In this document: piece by piece, positions 24,591 through 35,633 of the stretch
How positions within the stretch are numbered: position 1 is the stretch's first letter
Layout: each line of letters starts with the position of its first letter
Source of the DNA: Ceratobasidium sp. AG-K
Taxonomy: Eukaryota > Basidiomycota > Agaricomycetes > Cantharellales > Ceratobasidiaceae
Assembly (NCBI GenBank): GCA_037039685.1
Contig: JAWNGF010000012.1
Coordinates: forward strand, 682,001-746,000
DNA length: 64,000 nt
Reading direction: 5' to 3'
Program-made: the position numbers and the translations under genes
Notes under the pieces: model-generated
What the model saw: only the letters and a program-made list of their open reading frames with translations
Told to the model about the DNA's origin: nothing
The model's database searches: none

Positions 24591-26572
24591 TTTCCCGAGT
24601 CTTCTACGATTGTTGCTTCCCTCCCTTTAACACTAGGTTCCGTCGTTATCCATTCCTTGGATGGGCATTTGAATGAACGGTGTCCTTCCTGTCCGCACTT
24701 CAGGCAGCGGTTGGTTGCTATCCTTGCTTTGTATATTTCGTCAGGTAGCCGTTTTGTAGAGGATTGTCCACTAGCGGTTGGTTGGGCGGCCTTCTTTCCT
24801 GTCAAGGTCTTGATTTGTTGCAATTTCTGGTCGATAGAGATTGCGATTGAGATCCACCGGTCAAGGGAAAGTTCTCGTTCTGTCCCATCTTCATTGATCA
24901 GGGTCAGTTCGAAGCGAGCTAGTTCAGTCTTGACTTCTGACTTCAATCCTTCCTTGAACTGGTTGATCAGAGCTTCTTGTCCCCAGTTCACGTCTACCAG
25001 AAGATATCGGAATTCTGAAGCATAGTTTGCTACAGAGTTGTTCTGCTTGCATTTTCGGATATCTGCTTCGGCTTTAGATTTTTTGTTTGGGTCGCTGAAC
25101 TGTTCCATGAAGTGTGCCTTGAAACTTTCCCATGAGGCAAGGTTTTGGTTATTTTCCCTTTGGTTGAGCGATCGTAAGAGAACTTGTGCCCAATGAGTGG
25201 CAGCTTTGTTCTCGGATTTGAAGTTTGCTAGGGCTTCGCGAATCCTTTCTTCATTGGAAGCATATTGATCGCCTAGTCGTACGAAGTAGCTTTCCATTTG
25301 TGTGATGAACATTTCAGCACCTTCCCCTTTCTTTCCGTCGAAGGCTTCTGGGCGAGTTACTTTGGGACGTCGTGGACTGCTACCGACGTTTGGGTTCTCG
25401 GTTAATCGTTGGATTCTTAATTCTAATTCGTCGATCCTGGTAGATTCTGCGTCTGGATGTGGTGGAGAATTTGATCGCCTAGATGGGATCCCGTGCAGGG
25501 AAGTTTCGTCAATTTCTTCTCGCATATTGTTGATAGCTTCTTGAACTTCCGTGATTTTGGTAGTGAAGGAGGTTCCCTCTTGTCGTAAGGTTTCCAGTCC
25601 TTGAGTTACTGCTTCGTTCCATTCAAGTTGCCCTTGTCTGGTAGTGTTGAGTTCTTCGCGTACATTGTTCACTAGTCCTTGAGTGTTTGCAACCTCATTC
25701 CGAAGGCGTGTTACATCTTGTCCGACTAGAAAGGAATTGTGTTCGCCATTTCTTGCCAAGTTCAGAATGTCTGTTAGGGTGCCTTGTAGGGTGTTGATGG
25801 AGTCGTTAAAGATTTGTTGGTTGTTTGCTAGGACTTGTGTGGCTTGTTCTAAGCCACTAAGCCTTCGATTCATGGTGACCCTCATTCCGTCTATAACCCT
25901 AAGGGTGGTGTTGTGTCTTCCTTCTAGGAGGTCGTCCAGGTCGTCTAAATTACTGATTACAGTCCTGCCGCTGGCGCTGGAACTTGAACTTGAGCTTCCC
26001 GGATCACCGGTGCCTTGTGGTACCGGGGCCGACTGCCCAGAGTAACCCTGTGGGACATAGGGCGGTGCTGGAATCGCTGGTGTGACTGGCTGGGAAGCCA
26101 TTGGGATTGGTCCTGCGTTGGTGATGGTTCCTCCAATTTGAGGGACTGTGGGTACATTGGGAATGTGTGGTGTAGGAGGAGGTCTAATGGGGACAAGCGA
26201 CACGCCCCCATGAGCCTCGGGCTGGGGAGAAAAGAACTGCCTCCTAGTCCCTAGTGGCCACAAGGGACGTGATGGCCCTGGACTTCCAGTTGAAATGCGA
26301 ATTACAGCTGGAGTGGGGTCATTTGTGAGATCTCCTGGTTCTCTACTCGTGATGGTGGGTTCTTCCTCTTGTACTATTGTCATGTCAGAGATGCCGAAAG
26401 CTCCTGGCATTGAAGATTGGCTCTGAGAGCGTGATCGGGCAGGACCTCCCGCTTGAGTTTGTGCGATGTCTTGCTCATTTAATGATCCAGTAGGCCTTGC
26501 TGCCCGACTGGGTCCTCTTTGTGTTGATCTAGTGGACGAGGGACGTGACCCTCCGTCTTCTTGAATAGACAT
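24572..26572 (-). CDS. gag: Gag polyprotein
   Basis: Structural polyprotein forming the virus-like particle. It has 666 codons from ATG 26572, only 30 nt after the 5' LTR, ending in TAA at 24574-24572. The first third is Pro/Ser-rich, followed by coiled coil and a Ty3-type capsid region (FDGKKGEGAEMFITQME, later FMEQFSDPNKKSKAE). A CCHC zinc knuckle (CLKCGQEGHRSFKC) near residue 620 would bind the genomic RNA. The frame is intact. Confidence 0.93.
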   Translation of the reverse strand: MSIQEDGGSRPSSTRSTQRGPSRAARPTGSLNEQDIAQTQAGGPARSRSQSQSSMPGAFGISDMTIVQEEEPTITSREPGDLTNDPTPAVIRISTGSPGPSRPLWPLGTRRQFFSPQPEAHGGVSLVPIRPPPTPHIPNVPTVPQIGGTITNAGPIPMASQPVTPAIPAPPYVPQGYSGQSAPVPQGTGDPGSSSSSSSASGRTVISNLDDLDDLLEGRHNTTLRVIDGMRVTMNRRLSGLEQATQVLANNQQIFNDSINTLQGTLTDILNLARNGEHNSFLVGQDVTRLRNEVANTQGLVNNVREELNTTRQGQLEWNEAVTQGLETLRQEGTSFTTKITEVQEAINNMREEIDETSLHGIPSRRSNSPPHPDAESTRIDELELRIQRLTENPNVGSSPRRPKVTRPEAFDGKKGEGAEMFITQMESYFVRLGDQYASNEERIREALANFKSENKAATHWAQVLLRSLNQRENNQNLASWESFKAHFMEQFSDPNKKSKAEADIRKCKQNNSVANYASEFRYLLVDVNWGQEALINQFKEGLKSEVKTELARFELTLINEDGTERELSLDRWISIAISIDQKLQQIKTLTGKKAAQPTASGQSSTKRLPDEIYKARIATNRCLKCGQEGHRSFKCPSKEWITTEPSVKGREATIVEDSGKEGVSL
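24590..24596 (-). promoter_or_regulatory. -1 ribosomal frameshift site GGGAAAA
   Basis: On the element strand the gag codons read tcG GGA AAA, a perfect X XXY YYZ heptamer, 16 nt before the gag stop. The -1 frame is open from about 15 nt upstream and leads directly into the protease. I did not fold the downstream sequence to look for a stimulating hairpin or pseudoknot. Confidence 0.7.
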
Positions 26573-26588
26573 GTTTGTATGTTTGTTA

Positions 26589-26600
26589 AGCTTGTTTTGT
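26589..26600 (-). promoter_or_regulatory. Primer-binding site, self-priming type
   Basis: Two nt inside the 5' LTR the element strand reads ACAAAACAAGCT rather than a TGG-type tRNA site. These 12 nt are exactly complementary to AGCTTGTTTTGT within the LTR (26774-26763), just where transcription should start. This is the arrangement known from Tf1. Confidence 0.7.
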
Positions 26601-26602
26601 AA

Positions 26603-27057
26603 TGTCGTAAGCTTCTTCTTGGTGGCTATGAGGCAAGCCGCGATGGAGAGTGGACGGCACTAAGACCTAAGTGACCTCTTGAACCGCAACACACTTAAGT
26701 GTCTGTAGGCTCTTGAGGGTAGGGGTGGTTCTGAGTGTCACTCAAAGGGATGTTTAGACAAGACAAAACAAGCTGGGGTTGCCAGGCTTGTTGGTCCTCT
26801 ATATATATTCAAGAAGTGGCCGAGTCATACAGAGCGCAGCCACATGAGTCACAGCAGTCAACCAGTCAGGAGTGTCCATGTGAGTCATGCTGTATGAACA
26901 GACATGACTCGTACAAAGCACAGCCGCGTTACACAATGTAACAGAATAACCACAAGAAGGTGGCAACGCGGCAAACAGAAACGGGAACGTAACACAAAAG
27001 AGAAGACAGGCGGGCGAGACACAGGGTGAGTCCGATGGAGTGAGCTGGCTCACGACA
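26603..27057 (-). repeat. 5' LTR (455 bp) with promoter
   Basis: Second LTR copy, two differences from the left one. On the element strand a TATATATAG box lies at 26808-26800. The 12 nt complementary to the primer-binding site start at 26774, 34 nt after the first T of that box, a normal TATA-to-start distance. Confidence 0.96.
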
Positions 27058-27062
27058 CAGTT
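27058..27062. repeat. Target-site duplication, right copy
   Basis: CAGTT, matching 19825-19829. Confidence 0.9.
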
Positions 27063-30059
27063 TGCATGGTGGAACACTAGATACAACACTTGGACCCTAT
27101 AATGTAACTACTGTGAAGATGGTGCTTGATGAGAGAAAGAAACAATATGATAAGCTCAAAAATCGTCACAAGAGTGCCATACAAAGAGAGAAACGGGCCA
27201 AAGGAAAGGTATACCAATTAAGATACTTGTAAATCACCAATATCTAATCTTGTACATTCATAGGTTCAAAATCTACTGGCGCAATCGAGTATTATCGAGG
27301 GGCAACTGTCAAGTGCATTCAACGCACGAGATATTGCCAAAAACACACTCGAAAGACTCCAAAAACAGGCGAATATTCAACAGGAAAAAATATCGACACT
27401 TCGAGATGATGTATGCGAGCTAGAAGAGCTTGTTACAAAAAGCTCTAAAGCACTTGTAGCAATGGCTATGGAACTACGAAGCAAGTTGCTTAAGACCCAG
27501 AGCCTTGAGGGACACCTAACATTGATGCGGCGGACATGCAATGCGCTCCGAAGAAGAATTTTGCGAGGGCAAGCACGAGTCAAGAATTCAGCTGAAGTCA
27601 GCTCGGACAACTCGGAAAACCGCATTGATCGGTATTATCTCAAGAATAAGTCTGGGATTATTCAGCCCAAGGCTCAAGATATGCTACGAAGGCTTTCCTG
27701 CGAAGGGATCGCAACAGAGCGCCTATCTAATGTTGTCAATATTGTTTCCGAAACATTGGGGATTGACATTGTTGGGTCTTTCAGTGCTCGAAGTGTAGCG
27801 CGGATTATGTTGGAGGGACTAGTCCAAGCTCAAATGCAGGTCGCTCACGAGATGGAACAGGCAGAATGTAAGTCATTGGTACATGTAATTGCATATACTC
27901 AGTAAACTCACATAATAACATCAGATATCACTATATGTGGCGATGGTACGAGCATAAGAAATCAACAACACGAGGCAAAAGCCATATCAATTCGGATGCC
28001 TCAAAATCATGACGCCAGCAACTGTAATCAGGCCACATTAACTAGTGCTCTACCGTTGGTGCGATCGTTGGGGGTGCATAAAGCAGCAAACCACACCGCA
28101 AAGCAACAGCTTCACGGATGGATCAGTGCTCTTGACTCCTGTTGCGATATATACAAGCAAAGCCCACTTGGACAGAGCAAACAAATCGGTAGCAAACTAA
28201 TCGCCCAGAAATTGCGTGGGGTTCTAACGGACCACGCAGCCAACCAGAGGCGCCTCCACGAGCTGCTCTTACAATGGAAAAAGAGCTGCGATCGTGAAGT
28301 TTGGGCAGCAACAGCTTTAAAGACAATGACAACAGAAGAGCAGCTATATGCGCTGTCAAACTACATGGACAGTGTGACAGAATATGTTGATGACTGGCGG
28401 TCGCTTCTGAGTGATCAACAGGGGGCTCTCATGCACGATGCTTGGCTGGCACTAGCAGCTGAGATAGGCGAGTCTGAGTTTCGGAAACTTAACCCAGAAA
28501 CTCAGTTCGACATCAATTTTGTTGCCTGGTCCGGTTGTTGTATGCATAAAGAGCTGAATGCGGTTAAAGGCGGGGCTGCTGAAATGGCACAAGTGTGGGA
28601 AAACCTCAAGCTAGAGCCTCCGCTAGTACTCAGGAATAAATACGAGGCCAAAATACGATCAAATTTGCCTCATGATCGCTTGAACCGCGGCGGCATCAAG
28701 CTAGCAAGTTTGGCTGGCGCCCTGTTTAGACATAAGGACGAGAAAAAAGGCTATCAACAGAGTGTAGATAACTCATTTGAGGTATGTAATTTGATAGTAT
28801 ACCTGTCGTATATCTGATGTTAAAATTCATTTCAGGAAACCTATGGGTACTCGAAGCGGTTTCCTGATACCAGTAATACACAGTACGGGTCTTACTGTGA
28901 CGCTGCAACAGAGCTATTGCTTCATAAGGAGAAATACCTTGATCTCTTGGATACCACACGTCTTGCGAAAAACATACCCGAATTCATTAATATCGAGACT
29001 AATGTGTCCGATGCACTCAAAGATATATCCACACTAACCGAACTTGCAGTCCTAGCCTTGTATGCACAGGCTGTAGGTCACCCGTATATGCGCCAGGTTC
29101 GTACCCCAGGGTTGAATGCGCTGGACCTTGGACCAATGCATACCCAGGTCAAAGAGTACTGTAGGATGGTCAAGCAAAATCCCGACCTTCTACTTGGGTC
29201 CGATATGTTGACTACCTATGGTACATTTGATGGGAAACAATGGGATAGGCCCGACATCATGTATTGTGTGCTATCCCTGATGCCACAGCTCCCAAATATA
29301 CACCCCGTTCTTGCTGCGTTCTTTGACGGAGCGCTGCAGACCTGGGAGCGGTTTACTGTTGAGTTTGACGATGGCGGGCTAATTGCTAAGTCTACATTGG
29401 ACCAGCGGCATAGTGCCTGGATGGCTCCTACAAACGATGTCAGCGAGGGGGCACTGGGTCAATGTCGCCAGATATTGCGCCGGGCACCAACAATGACGGA
29501 TAACCAACGTAATGCTCGGGCAATGTGGAAACGGAATAATACCTACAACTGGGCAAATAAAACACTTACCAGCCCAGACGAGACGTTTGTTCGAGAAGAG
29601 GCTCGACAACTCGATGCAAGTGGAGCTAGTTGAAAAGTTCGCTCCGAGTTGAATGCCGCATTGGAAGAGCGAGCCAAGCTCGGCCGGGCTCGACTGAAGA
29701 AAACGGCTGAACGGAGATTAGCTCAAGAAGAAAAAATGTCAAGGGTTCAGCTGTTAAACAATGCAACATATGACGAGTTGGCTTCCAGGAGTCTCACGGA
29801 GATTGATCTCCAAATTGACAAACTACGCCAGGTGGGGGGGAACCAGATTATTCGTGCCCGTAGCACGATCGGGAATAAACAGGCTAAGATAAAGGCGCTA
29901 CTAACGGGTTTCGAACAGCTGAAACTCCGCTTTGGCGACACCGCACCGATGAGAGAGCAAGACTTACCAAATGATTTCACCACAGATGTTGGCGTCGCTT
30001 CAGAGAGGTGCGGTCCGGAGGATTTGGAGATGCTGTTTGATGATGAGCCCGTTCTTTGA

Positions 30060-30649
30060 TGTCGTTGTAGCCGCAAAAATGTAGTTTATTATTGTACACA
30101 TATCATATCATTGGTTTTATATACACAGTGCGTCTAAATACCGAGAATTGAAGGAGGCACGCTACGTTCGAGGTGTGCCCTATGAAAGATCGAATTTGTC
30201 CTGTCACGTGATACTGACACGCCTCGCATGGTGATTGCCGGTCCCCACGAGCACCCCTGAGACTTACGAAAAAGATCCCGACAATACGAGGTTTTACGAG
30301 ACGAACGAGATCTTCTCCTTTTTGGAGCTCTTCAGGGAAGCCAGTCCGTTGTCGTTAGTCGCAGTGTCTGCCACCGGGCACTGTGAATTTTATTACACAG
30401 TCCACACGAGATCTCCACACGTGACTTGACATTGACGCCGATCGCTCAACTCACCTACCATACTGTACTCCTAGGAACTCGCAAACTACGTTGCATTCCT
30501 GAAAGAAACTCCTGGAATAGTCGACCAAATGGACATAGCCGCACACAATCCCGATTTTATCGGCACCCATACGGTACGTGATGTACCGACAAGCCTAACA
30601 TATTGTTCGGGGCACTTCATCGAAGCTGATGGCATAATCTCATACTACG
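30060..30649. other. Intergenic region
   Basis: 3' flank of the disrupted gene (T/A-rich, 30080-30125) and the upstream region of the kinase gene. Short open frames at 30235 and 30529 may include an unseen first exon of the kinase, but nothing recognisable is there. Confidence 0.35.
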
Positions 30650-33600
30650 ATGCAGTCATTCGAAGGGGCTATTGGCATCTTAACAAGACACGGACTCGTA
30701 GATATCACGTCTGAGATCAACTGGAGGAAGGGTATGGAGTATCCCCAAGCCGCCGGGGGGTTCGCCGACGTATATCGAGGGGAGTTGGTTACTGGTGATA
30801 TAATAGCCATCAAAACTGTGCGTTTCTACCACGACGCGGACCGTACAGCAGAGAAGGGACTCAAGGTGGGACCTGGCTACCAGTGGCTTAGCGTAGATCT
30901 TGGAAACTCATGTATCGACATCTCGTTCATTAGAGGGCCGCTAGGGAGATTTATGGGTGGCACATGATGCGCCATCGCAACTTAGTACCTTTAATGGGTT
31001 TTGCGATTTTTCGCGGTCGCCCCTCAATGGTGTCACCGTGGATGGACAACGGAACGTTAAGGCAATACCTCTTATCAAACCCCCAGGCCAACCGGTTTCA
31101 ACTTGTAAGTCGTTCTTGGAGGACTTAGACAGGAGCTAAGTTGAATCCCCAATGGCGCGTGCAGTGTGTTGATATCTGCGAGGGCTTGTGTTTTATTCAT
31201 AAAAATAACATGGTACGAGGAATCCTAAGTGGAGTTGTGTTACTTGCATCATGCTCTAAGACAGGTATACGGCGACGTTGAAGGGGTGAGCTTCTCCCAT
31301 GTTCCCGACGATTTGCTCAATGCTAACCCTCAGTCTAAATTGTAACGCTGACCATCTCAGGCTAATGTTCTGGTCGACGATGAAGGCAGAGGCATGATAA
31401 CAGATTTTGGAAATACTCAGTTTCAGGGCGCGTCCTTGTATTTCTCGGAAACCACGAATGCAGGGATATCCCTCCGCTGGGCAGTATGTTGCTGCGAATC
31501 TTTGTATTTTTCCTGAATTTGATCACTAATTTGCCGGTACTAGGCTCCAGAGCTCCTTATGGAATCCGGCGTTCGTCCAACGAAAGCGTCGGACGTATAT
31601 GGATACGGGATGGTAAGTTTGTGACTTGGTGAATGAAATCGTGCTGACTGATTGTACTTAGACAGTATTGGTGCGACCAACCTTTATACGGGTCTATTAA
31701 AATTAACAGCCATTGCTATAGGAAATACTAACTGGAAACCATCCATTCAGTCACCTCTATAACGAAGCTACTGTGTACATGGCGATCACTAAAAAAGAGC
31801 AACCCAGGCGCCCAGACATTAACCTGGACGATTATTCATGGCTGATACTAACTTCTTGTTGGAGCATTTCCCCATCCGATAGGCCGAGTATGGATAAAGT
31901 GCGCTCTGATATACTGGAACTACGCGCCCAACGGGAGCAACTCTCTGTACAGCCTAGCCCGGATGTATGGAATATGCACATTGATATCACTAGAACACAC
32001 ACTGGCGCGGGCCCTGTTGAACGGCAACATGAAGTACAGGGTAGTTCGCAAGTCGACGCGCAAACTGGAGTAGAGAGCCGTTTGCCAGTTGCAACAGAGA
32101 GTCCAACAGAAGAACAACCTGAAGCACAGCCCGAGGAACAACCCGTATCACATGTACAGCCCGGACCGCAGCCTGAAGGACCGGCCCAGGAGGTGGGAAA
32201 ACCTGTGATAAGCACAAAGACGGTGTGTAACCGTTGCTATTGTCCAGCCCAATGCTGGCACTCACACTTGATAACTGTTGATATATCAAACCGCGTGCAA
32301 AGCCTATTGGCGAAATCATTGATCTATTGACTGAAAATGGATGCCCCATCCTCACAAACGACATCGCACCAGACGATTCAATGATGTATCCATTCACGGG
32401 AGGGGGATTTGCTGATGTCCATCAAGGTGTAATGCGTAACGGCACTGTCGTTGCGATCAAACAGTTGAAGCAGCTGGATCCAATCATTCTCTTCCCAGAA
32501 GAGATCAGTGCGAAAATGCACAAGGTGTGTATAATTTGTTCCACGCACTAAGACGGGCAGGATACCATAATCACCACGTCTGATAGCGTACTGCAAGAGA
32601 GCTACATCACTGGTCTCAGCTCGACCATGATAATGTCATACCTCTATTGGGTCTGGCAACGTTTCGAGGGAGCCTATCGATGATATCCCAATGGATGAGC
32701 GGGGGAGACCTCCGTAGATACCTCGGCAACAACCCACATGCTGACCGCATCAAACTGGTTAGTTTCCTCAACCTAACGGAGCGATTTAGTTGCTCACTTT
32801 AAATCTACTCTACATGCGATAAGTGCGTAGAAATTGGTGCTGGCTTGTGTCATCTCCACAGTCACGGAATGGTAGGGGGACCAAGTCAATAGCCCGTCTC
32901 TCCGCGTGCTTATATGTCAATTCCAGGTGCATGGCGATCTCAAAGGGGTACGTTATATCATTCTTAGGCAGACTAGTGCTTAACAAGAATGGAACATCAC
33001 TTGTGTCACTTGTTCACGTAATCATTAGAGGAATGTCATGGTGTCAGCGGAGGGCGTAGCTATGATTGGAGACTTTGGAACAGCATCGATGAAGGACTTA
33101 CCGATTGGTTTCACCAGAACATTGCAGCAAGCTCCAAATTCGTATCGGTGGACAGTACGGAGCTAACTCTATCTTATGTTATGCCACTTATCCTTCATAT
33201 AGGCACCAGAAGTGCTAATGGAAAGGGATGCCAAAGCGACCAAAGAGTCGGATGTTTATTCTTACGGCATGGTGAGCAATAGCTTCGCCGACGGTGAATT
33301 CTAACCGGAACGCATACACCTAGACTCTACTTGTAAGCACGGACCAGTTTCTGTTGCTTTGCTACACTCATGTTTACAATAAAGGAGACACTGACGGGCG
33401 AATCACCATATGGCGATGAGATTGCGTACCGAGTAGTGGGCATGAAAGCTAGCGGGGAGTTGCCCCCCCGTCCGGATATTGATCTTATCGACGACATGCT
33501 CTGGCAGACACTTATCATGTGTTGGGATCAGGTTCCCAGGCGACGGATCAAGGTTAACGATGTCATGATTCGGATGCACTACGTAGCTCGTGTAGGAGCC

Positions 33601-33718
33601 AAATTGCCTGTATGTTATGCCGATTATTGCACTATTGCAAGACCAGCCCATTTCGTTACTAGGTTTATCAAAAACCCCAGCCCGAAAATCTGGACTATAT
33701 CGATGGACCTCCGGACGT
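30650..33718 (+). CDS. Protein with two tandem TKL-like kinase domains
   Basis: Domain 1 is built from about eight exons: GGFADVYRGEL glycine loop, IIAIKTV with the ATP-binding Lys, WHMMRHRNLVPLMG, VSPWMDNGTL, CVDICEGLCFIHKNNM, then YGDVEG + ANVLVDDEG, ITDFGNTQ, APELLM, SDVYGYGM and DRPSMDKV. A Gln/Pro/Glu-rich linker follows (about 31,950-32,210). A GT-AG intron (32,222-32,302, phase 0) joins it to domain 2: GGGFADVHQG, VVAIKQL, LDHDNVIPLLGLATFRG, VHGDLKG + NVMVSAEG, IGDFGTA, APEVLM, SDVYSYGM. In domain 1 the catalytic loop has Tyr for His and Glu for Lys, so it may be weak or inactive; domain 2 keeps HGDLKG and DFG. ATG 30650 is the first in-frame Met seen, but an upstream exon ending before an AG at 30655 is equally likely. 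Two separate adjacent genes remain possible. Confidence 0.7.
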
Positions 33719-34135
33719 AACAACGTCATATTACGAGGTAAGCTTGCTAGTGTAATTCTAATATAATATACACTTGAGCTTTGCTAACTCACCAACGTTT
33801 CGAGTATTATCACCACAACACTACAAACCTCGGATTGAACACGGTAGAATCAACCGGCTCCTCAGATTTACCACACAAAGATAGCACAGAGTACTATACA
33901 GCGCCAAATCAGTTCGACGGGGACTGCTGATAACCATTTGGGCCGTTTTTTTATTATTTAATTTCTCACTTTTTTCTTCATTTTTGCTAAATGGACTGGT
34001 TGATGTGGCGATAATGATTCAATACTTTGACCAACCGGCCAAACTTCTGAGCCCGCCTCGAAATCGTGGGAACAAGCCACGTAAGCAGCATCGCACGAAA
34101 CTACGCACATGGATGCAACCAGAGTGAACTCGCAC
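33719..34135. other. Convergent intergenic region
   Basis: 3' flanks of the kinase and gluconokinase genes. T-rich near 33,950; no gene seen. Confidence 0.4.
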
Positions 34136-34891
34136 TTAATAGCCAACCGCCCGTAACCCTTCCAAAGCCTGCTCACACTGCCTCTCCGGACTCGTCTCCA
34201 GATCCACAACCACAACTCCATCCTCGCCAACCGGACTCTCCAGCGTCGCAAGTTGACTATCAAGCATGCTCGCTTTCATAAAATGCCCCTTGCGATTCTG
34301 CATCCGCTCCAACAGCACCTCGCGCGTGCCCTGGATAAACACGAAATACGTTTTGACCGGCGGAGACGTATTCGCTACGACCTCTTCCACCTCTCCCTCA
34401 GGCGTTCCTCCTTTTGCATGCACCACTTCGTCTTGTTTGAGTAGATTCACAGGCTTGCCTCGTAGGACGTCTCGATAGGCTTTCCGGAGTGCTGAACATG
34501 CGACGACGGCTTGCCCATTGCCATTCTGTGCGAGCTCGGTTCCGTGTTGTCGGATGATTTGGAGCCATGGGGCACGATCGGCGTCTGTCAGTGGTTCCCC
34601 GCGCGACATTTTCTCGACGTTGGATTTTGGGTGCAAGTCGTCGCCGTCGGAGAATTGGGCTCCGAGGGCGCGGGCGAGGTTTTGGCCTGTGGTGGACTTG
34701 CCGCAGCCGCTTACGCCCTGGGCGCGAATCAAAGGGTCGAGAGTCGAGTTGGATGTTTAGTGATTGCGAGAGGAAGGTCGAGGGATGAACGTCGATCAGA
34801 GATGATGTTAATTCACTGGAAAACAAACACTCACCATGACGATCACCAACTTGGGCCCTCCACTCGTAGGAACAAACGTGCTCTCAGACAT
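34136..34891 (-). CDS. Gluconokinase
   Basis: Phosphorylates D-gluconate with ATP to 6-phosphogluconate, feeding the pentose phosphate pathway in the cytosol. Exon 1 (34891-34835, starts MSESTFVPTSGGPK) ends VIVM. A GT-AG intron (34834-34718) leads to exon 2 (34717-34136), which opens with the P-loop GVSGCGKST. Further family marks: FSDGDDLHPKSNVEKM, GEPLTDADRAPWL, VVACSALRKAYRD, and KGHFM(K/P)-type block RKGHFMKASMLDSQLATLE. It has 212 residues, normal for the family. Start chosen because it gives a hydrophobic beta strand leading straight into the P-loop after splicing. Confidence 0.93.
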
Positions 34892-35633
34892 GACCTACAA
34901 GCCATCAGTATCATCTCACACGACCGAGATAAACTTACAAATGAAGTCAGAGTGATCGTCAAGAGTGGACCCCACACTTTATACGCGCACCGGGCCGAGC
35001 TCCGGACACTCACATGAAAATCTCCGATGAATCGTCGATTAAGAAATGCTTTCACCGTCGCGAACCTCCACACTAAAGCCGATCGGAGATTTCCAATCAA
35101 GTCGGCTCTCGGCCAAGCAACAACAAATAGGTGTGGAGTACAAAACAGGTTTGCCTTGGGTAAAAAAAGACTAGGCCGCATGGGCGCATATAACCTCTTG
35201 TGGGCAGCCATATCAGATAACCGTGCTCAATACATCCGAGAATTGTAAGATGCGAATTCATCCATGAACGACGGTGAGTCAGTAGTGTTCCCAACACGTT
35301 TATGGCAAAATATTTGCATAAATTCCAGAGGTTTAGATTTGTATTACCACAGCGTACATGGTGATGTTTCAAACCCATTGGGAATAGAAGTAGCTGCTCC
35401 GTCGACGCATGGCGCGAAGAATTCGATCGTTAGTTCACGGCGCCGTTTGGTTGACCACTAACAACTCTTGGTGTCAAATCATGACGCTCCAGCCGACTTA
35501 CAAAAACTGGGTGTGGAACGGTCGTCCACAACTTGAGGTCCGATTTCGAGCCAACATTTAGCCAATCGACCAACCAACCACAGGAGTGAGGCAAACCCGG
35601 GTGCTCGATTAGGCTGGTATTGATTTCCTGAAC
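34892..35633. other. Intergenic region
   Basis: Promoter side of gluconokinase. No coding frame is supported. Confidence 0.4.

Larger units (their letters stand above)
19830..27057 (-). mobile_element. Ty3/Gypsy chromovirus LTR retrotransposon, 7,228 bp
   Basis: The complete element lies on the minus strand, 5' LTR on the right. Order along its RNA: LTR, primer-binding site, gag, -1 frameshift site, pol (protease, reverse transcriptase, RNase H, integrase, chromodomain), a separate Trp-rich ORF, polypurine tract, LTR. Gene order and the chromodomain place it with the chromoviruses. The LTRs differ at two of 455 positions, so insertion is recent. Two in-frame TGA codons in pol make this copy non-autonomous. 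It sits inside exon 1 of the gene starting at 19697, with a 5 bp target duplication. Confidence 0.96.
19697..30059 (+). pseudogene. Unknown coiled-coil/CCMHKE protein gene, split by a retrotransposon
   Basis: Exon 1 starts at ATG 19697 and runs to 19829, is cut by the Ty3 element, and resumes in frame at 27063-27208. With the element and one 5 bp duplicate removed, this exon is open for 93 codons. Further exons: 27264-27867 (long coiled coil), 27925-28781 (opens ICGDGTSIRN, later WSGCCMHKELNAVKGG) and 28836-30059. All introns are GT-AG, 54-57 nt. A TGA at 29631-29633 interrupts the last exon; the frame continues beyond it to 30059 as another coiled coil. I recall proteins of this layout as widespread and multi-copy in mushroom-forming fungi and suspect a DNA-transposon origin, but I cannot name the family. 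The insertion and the nonsense codon make this copy non-functional. Confidence 0.75.
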
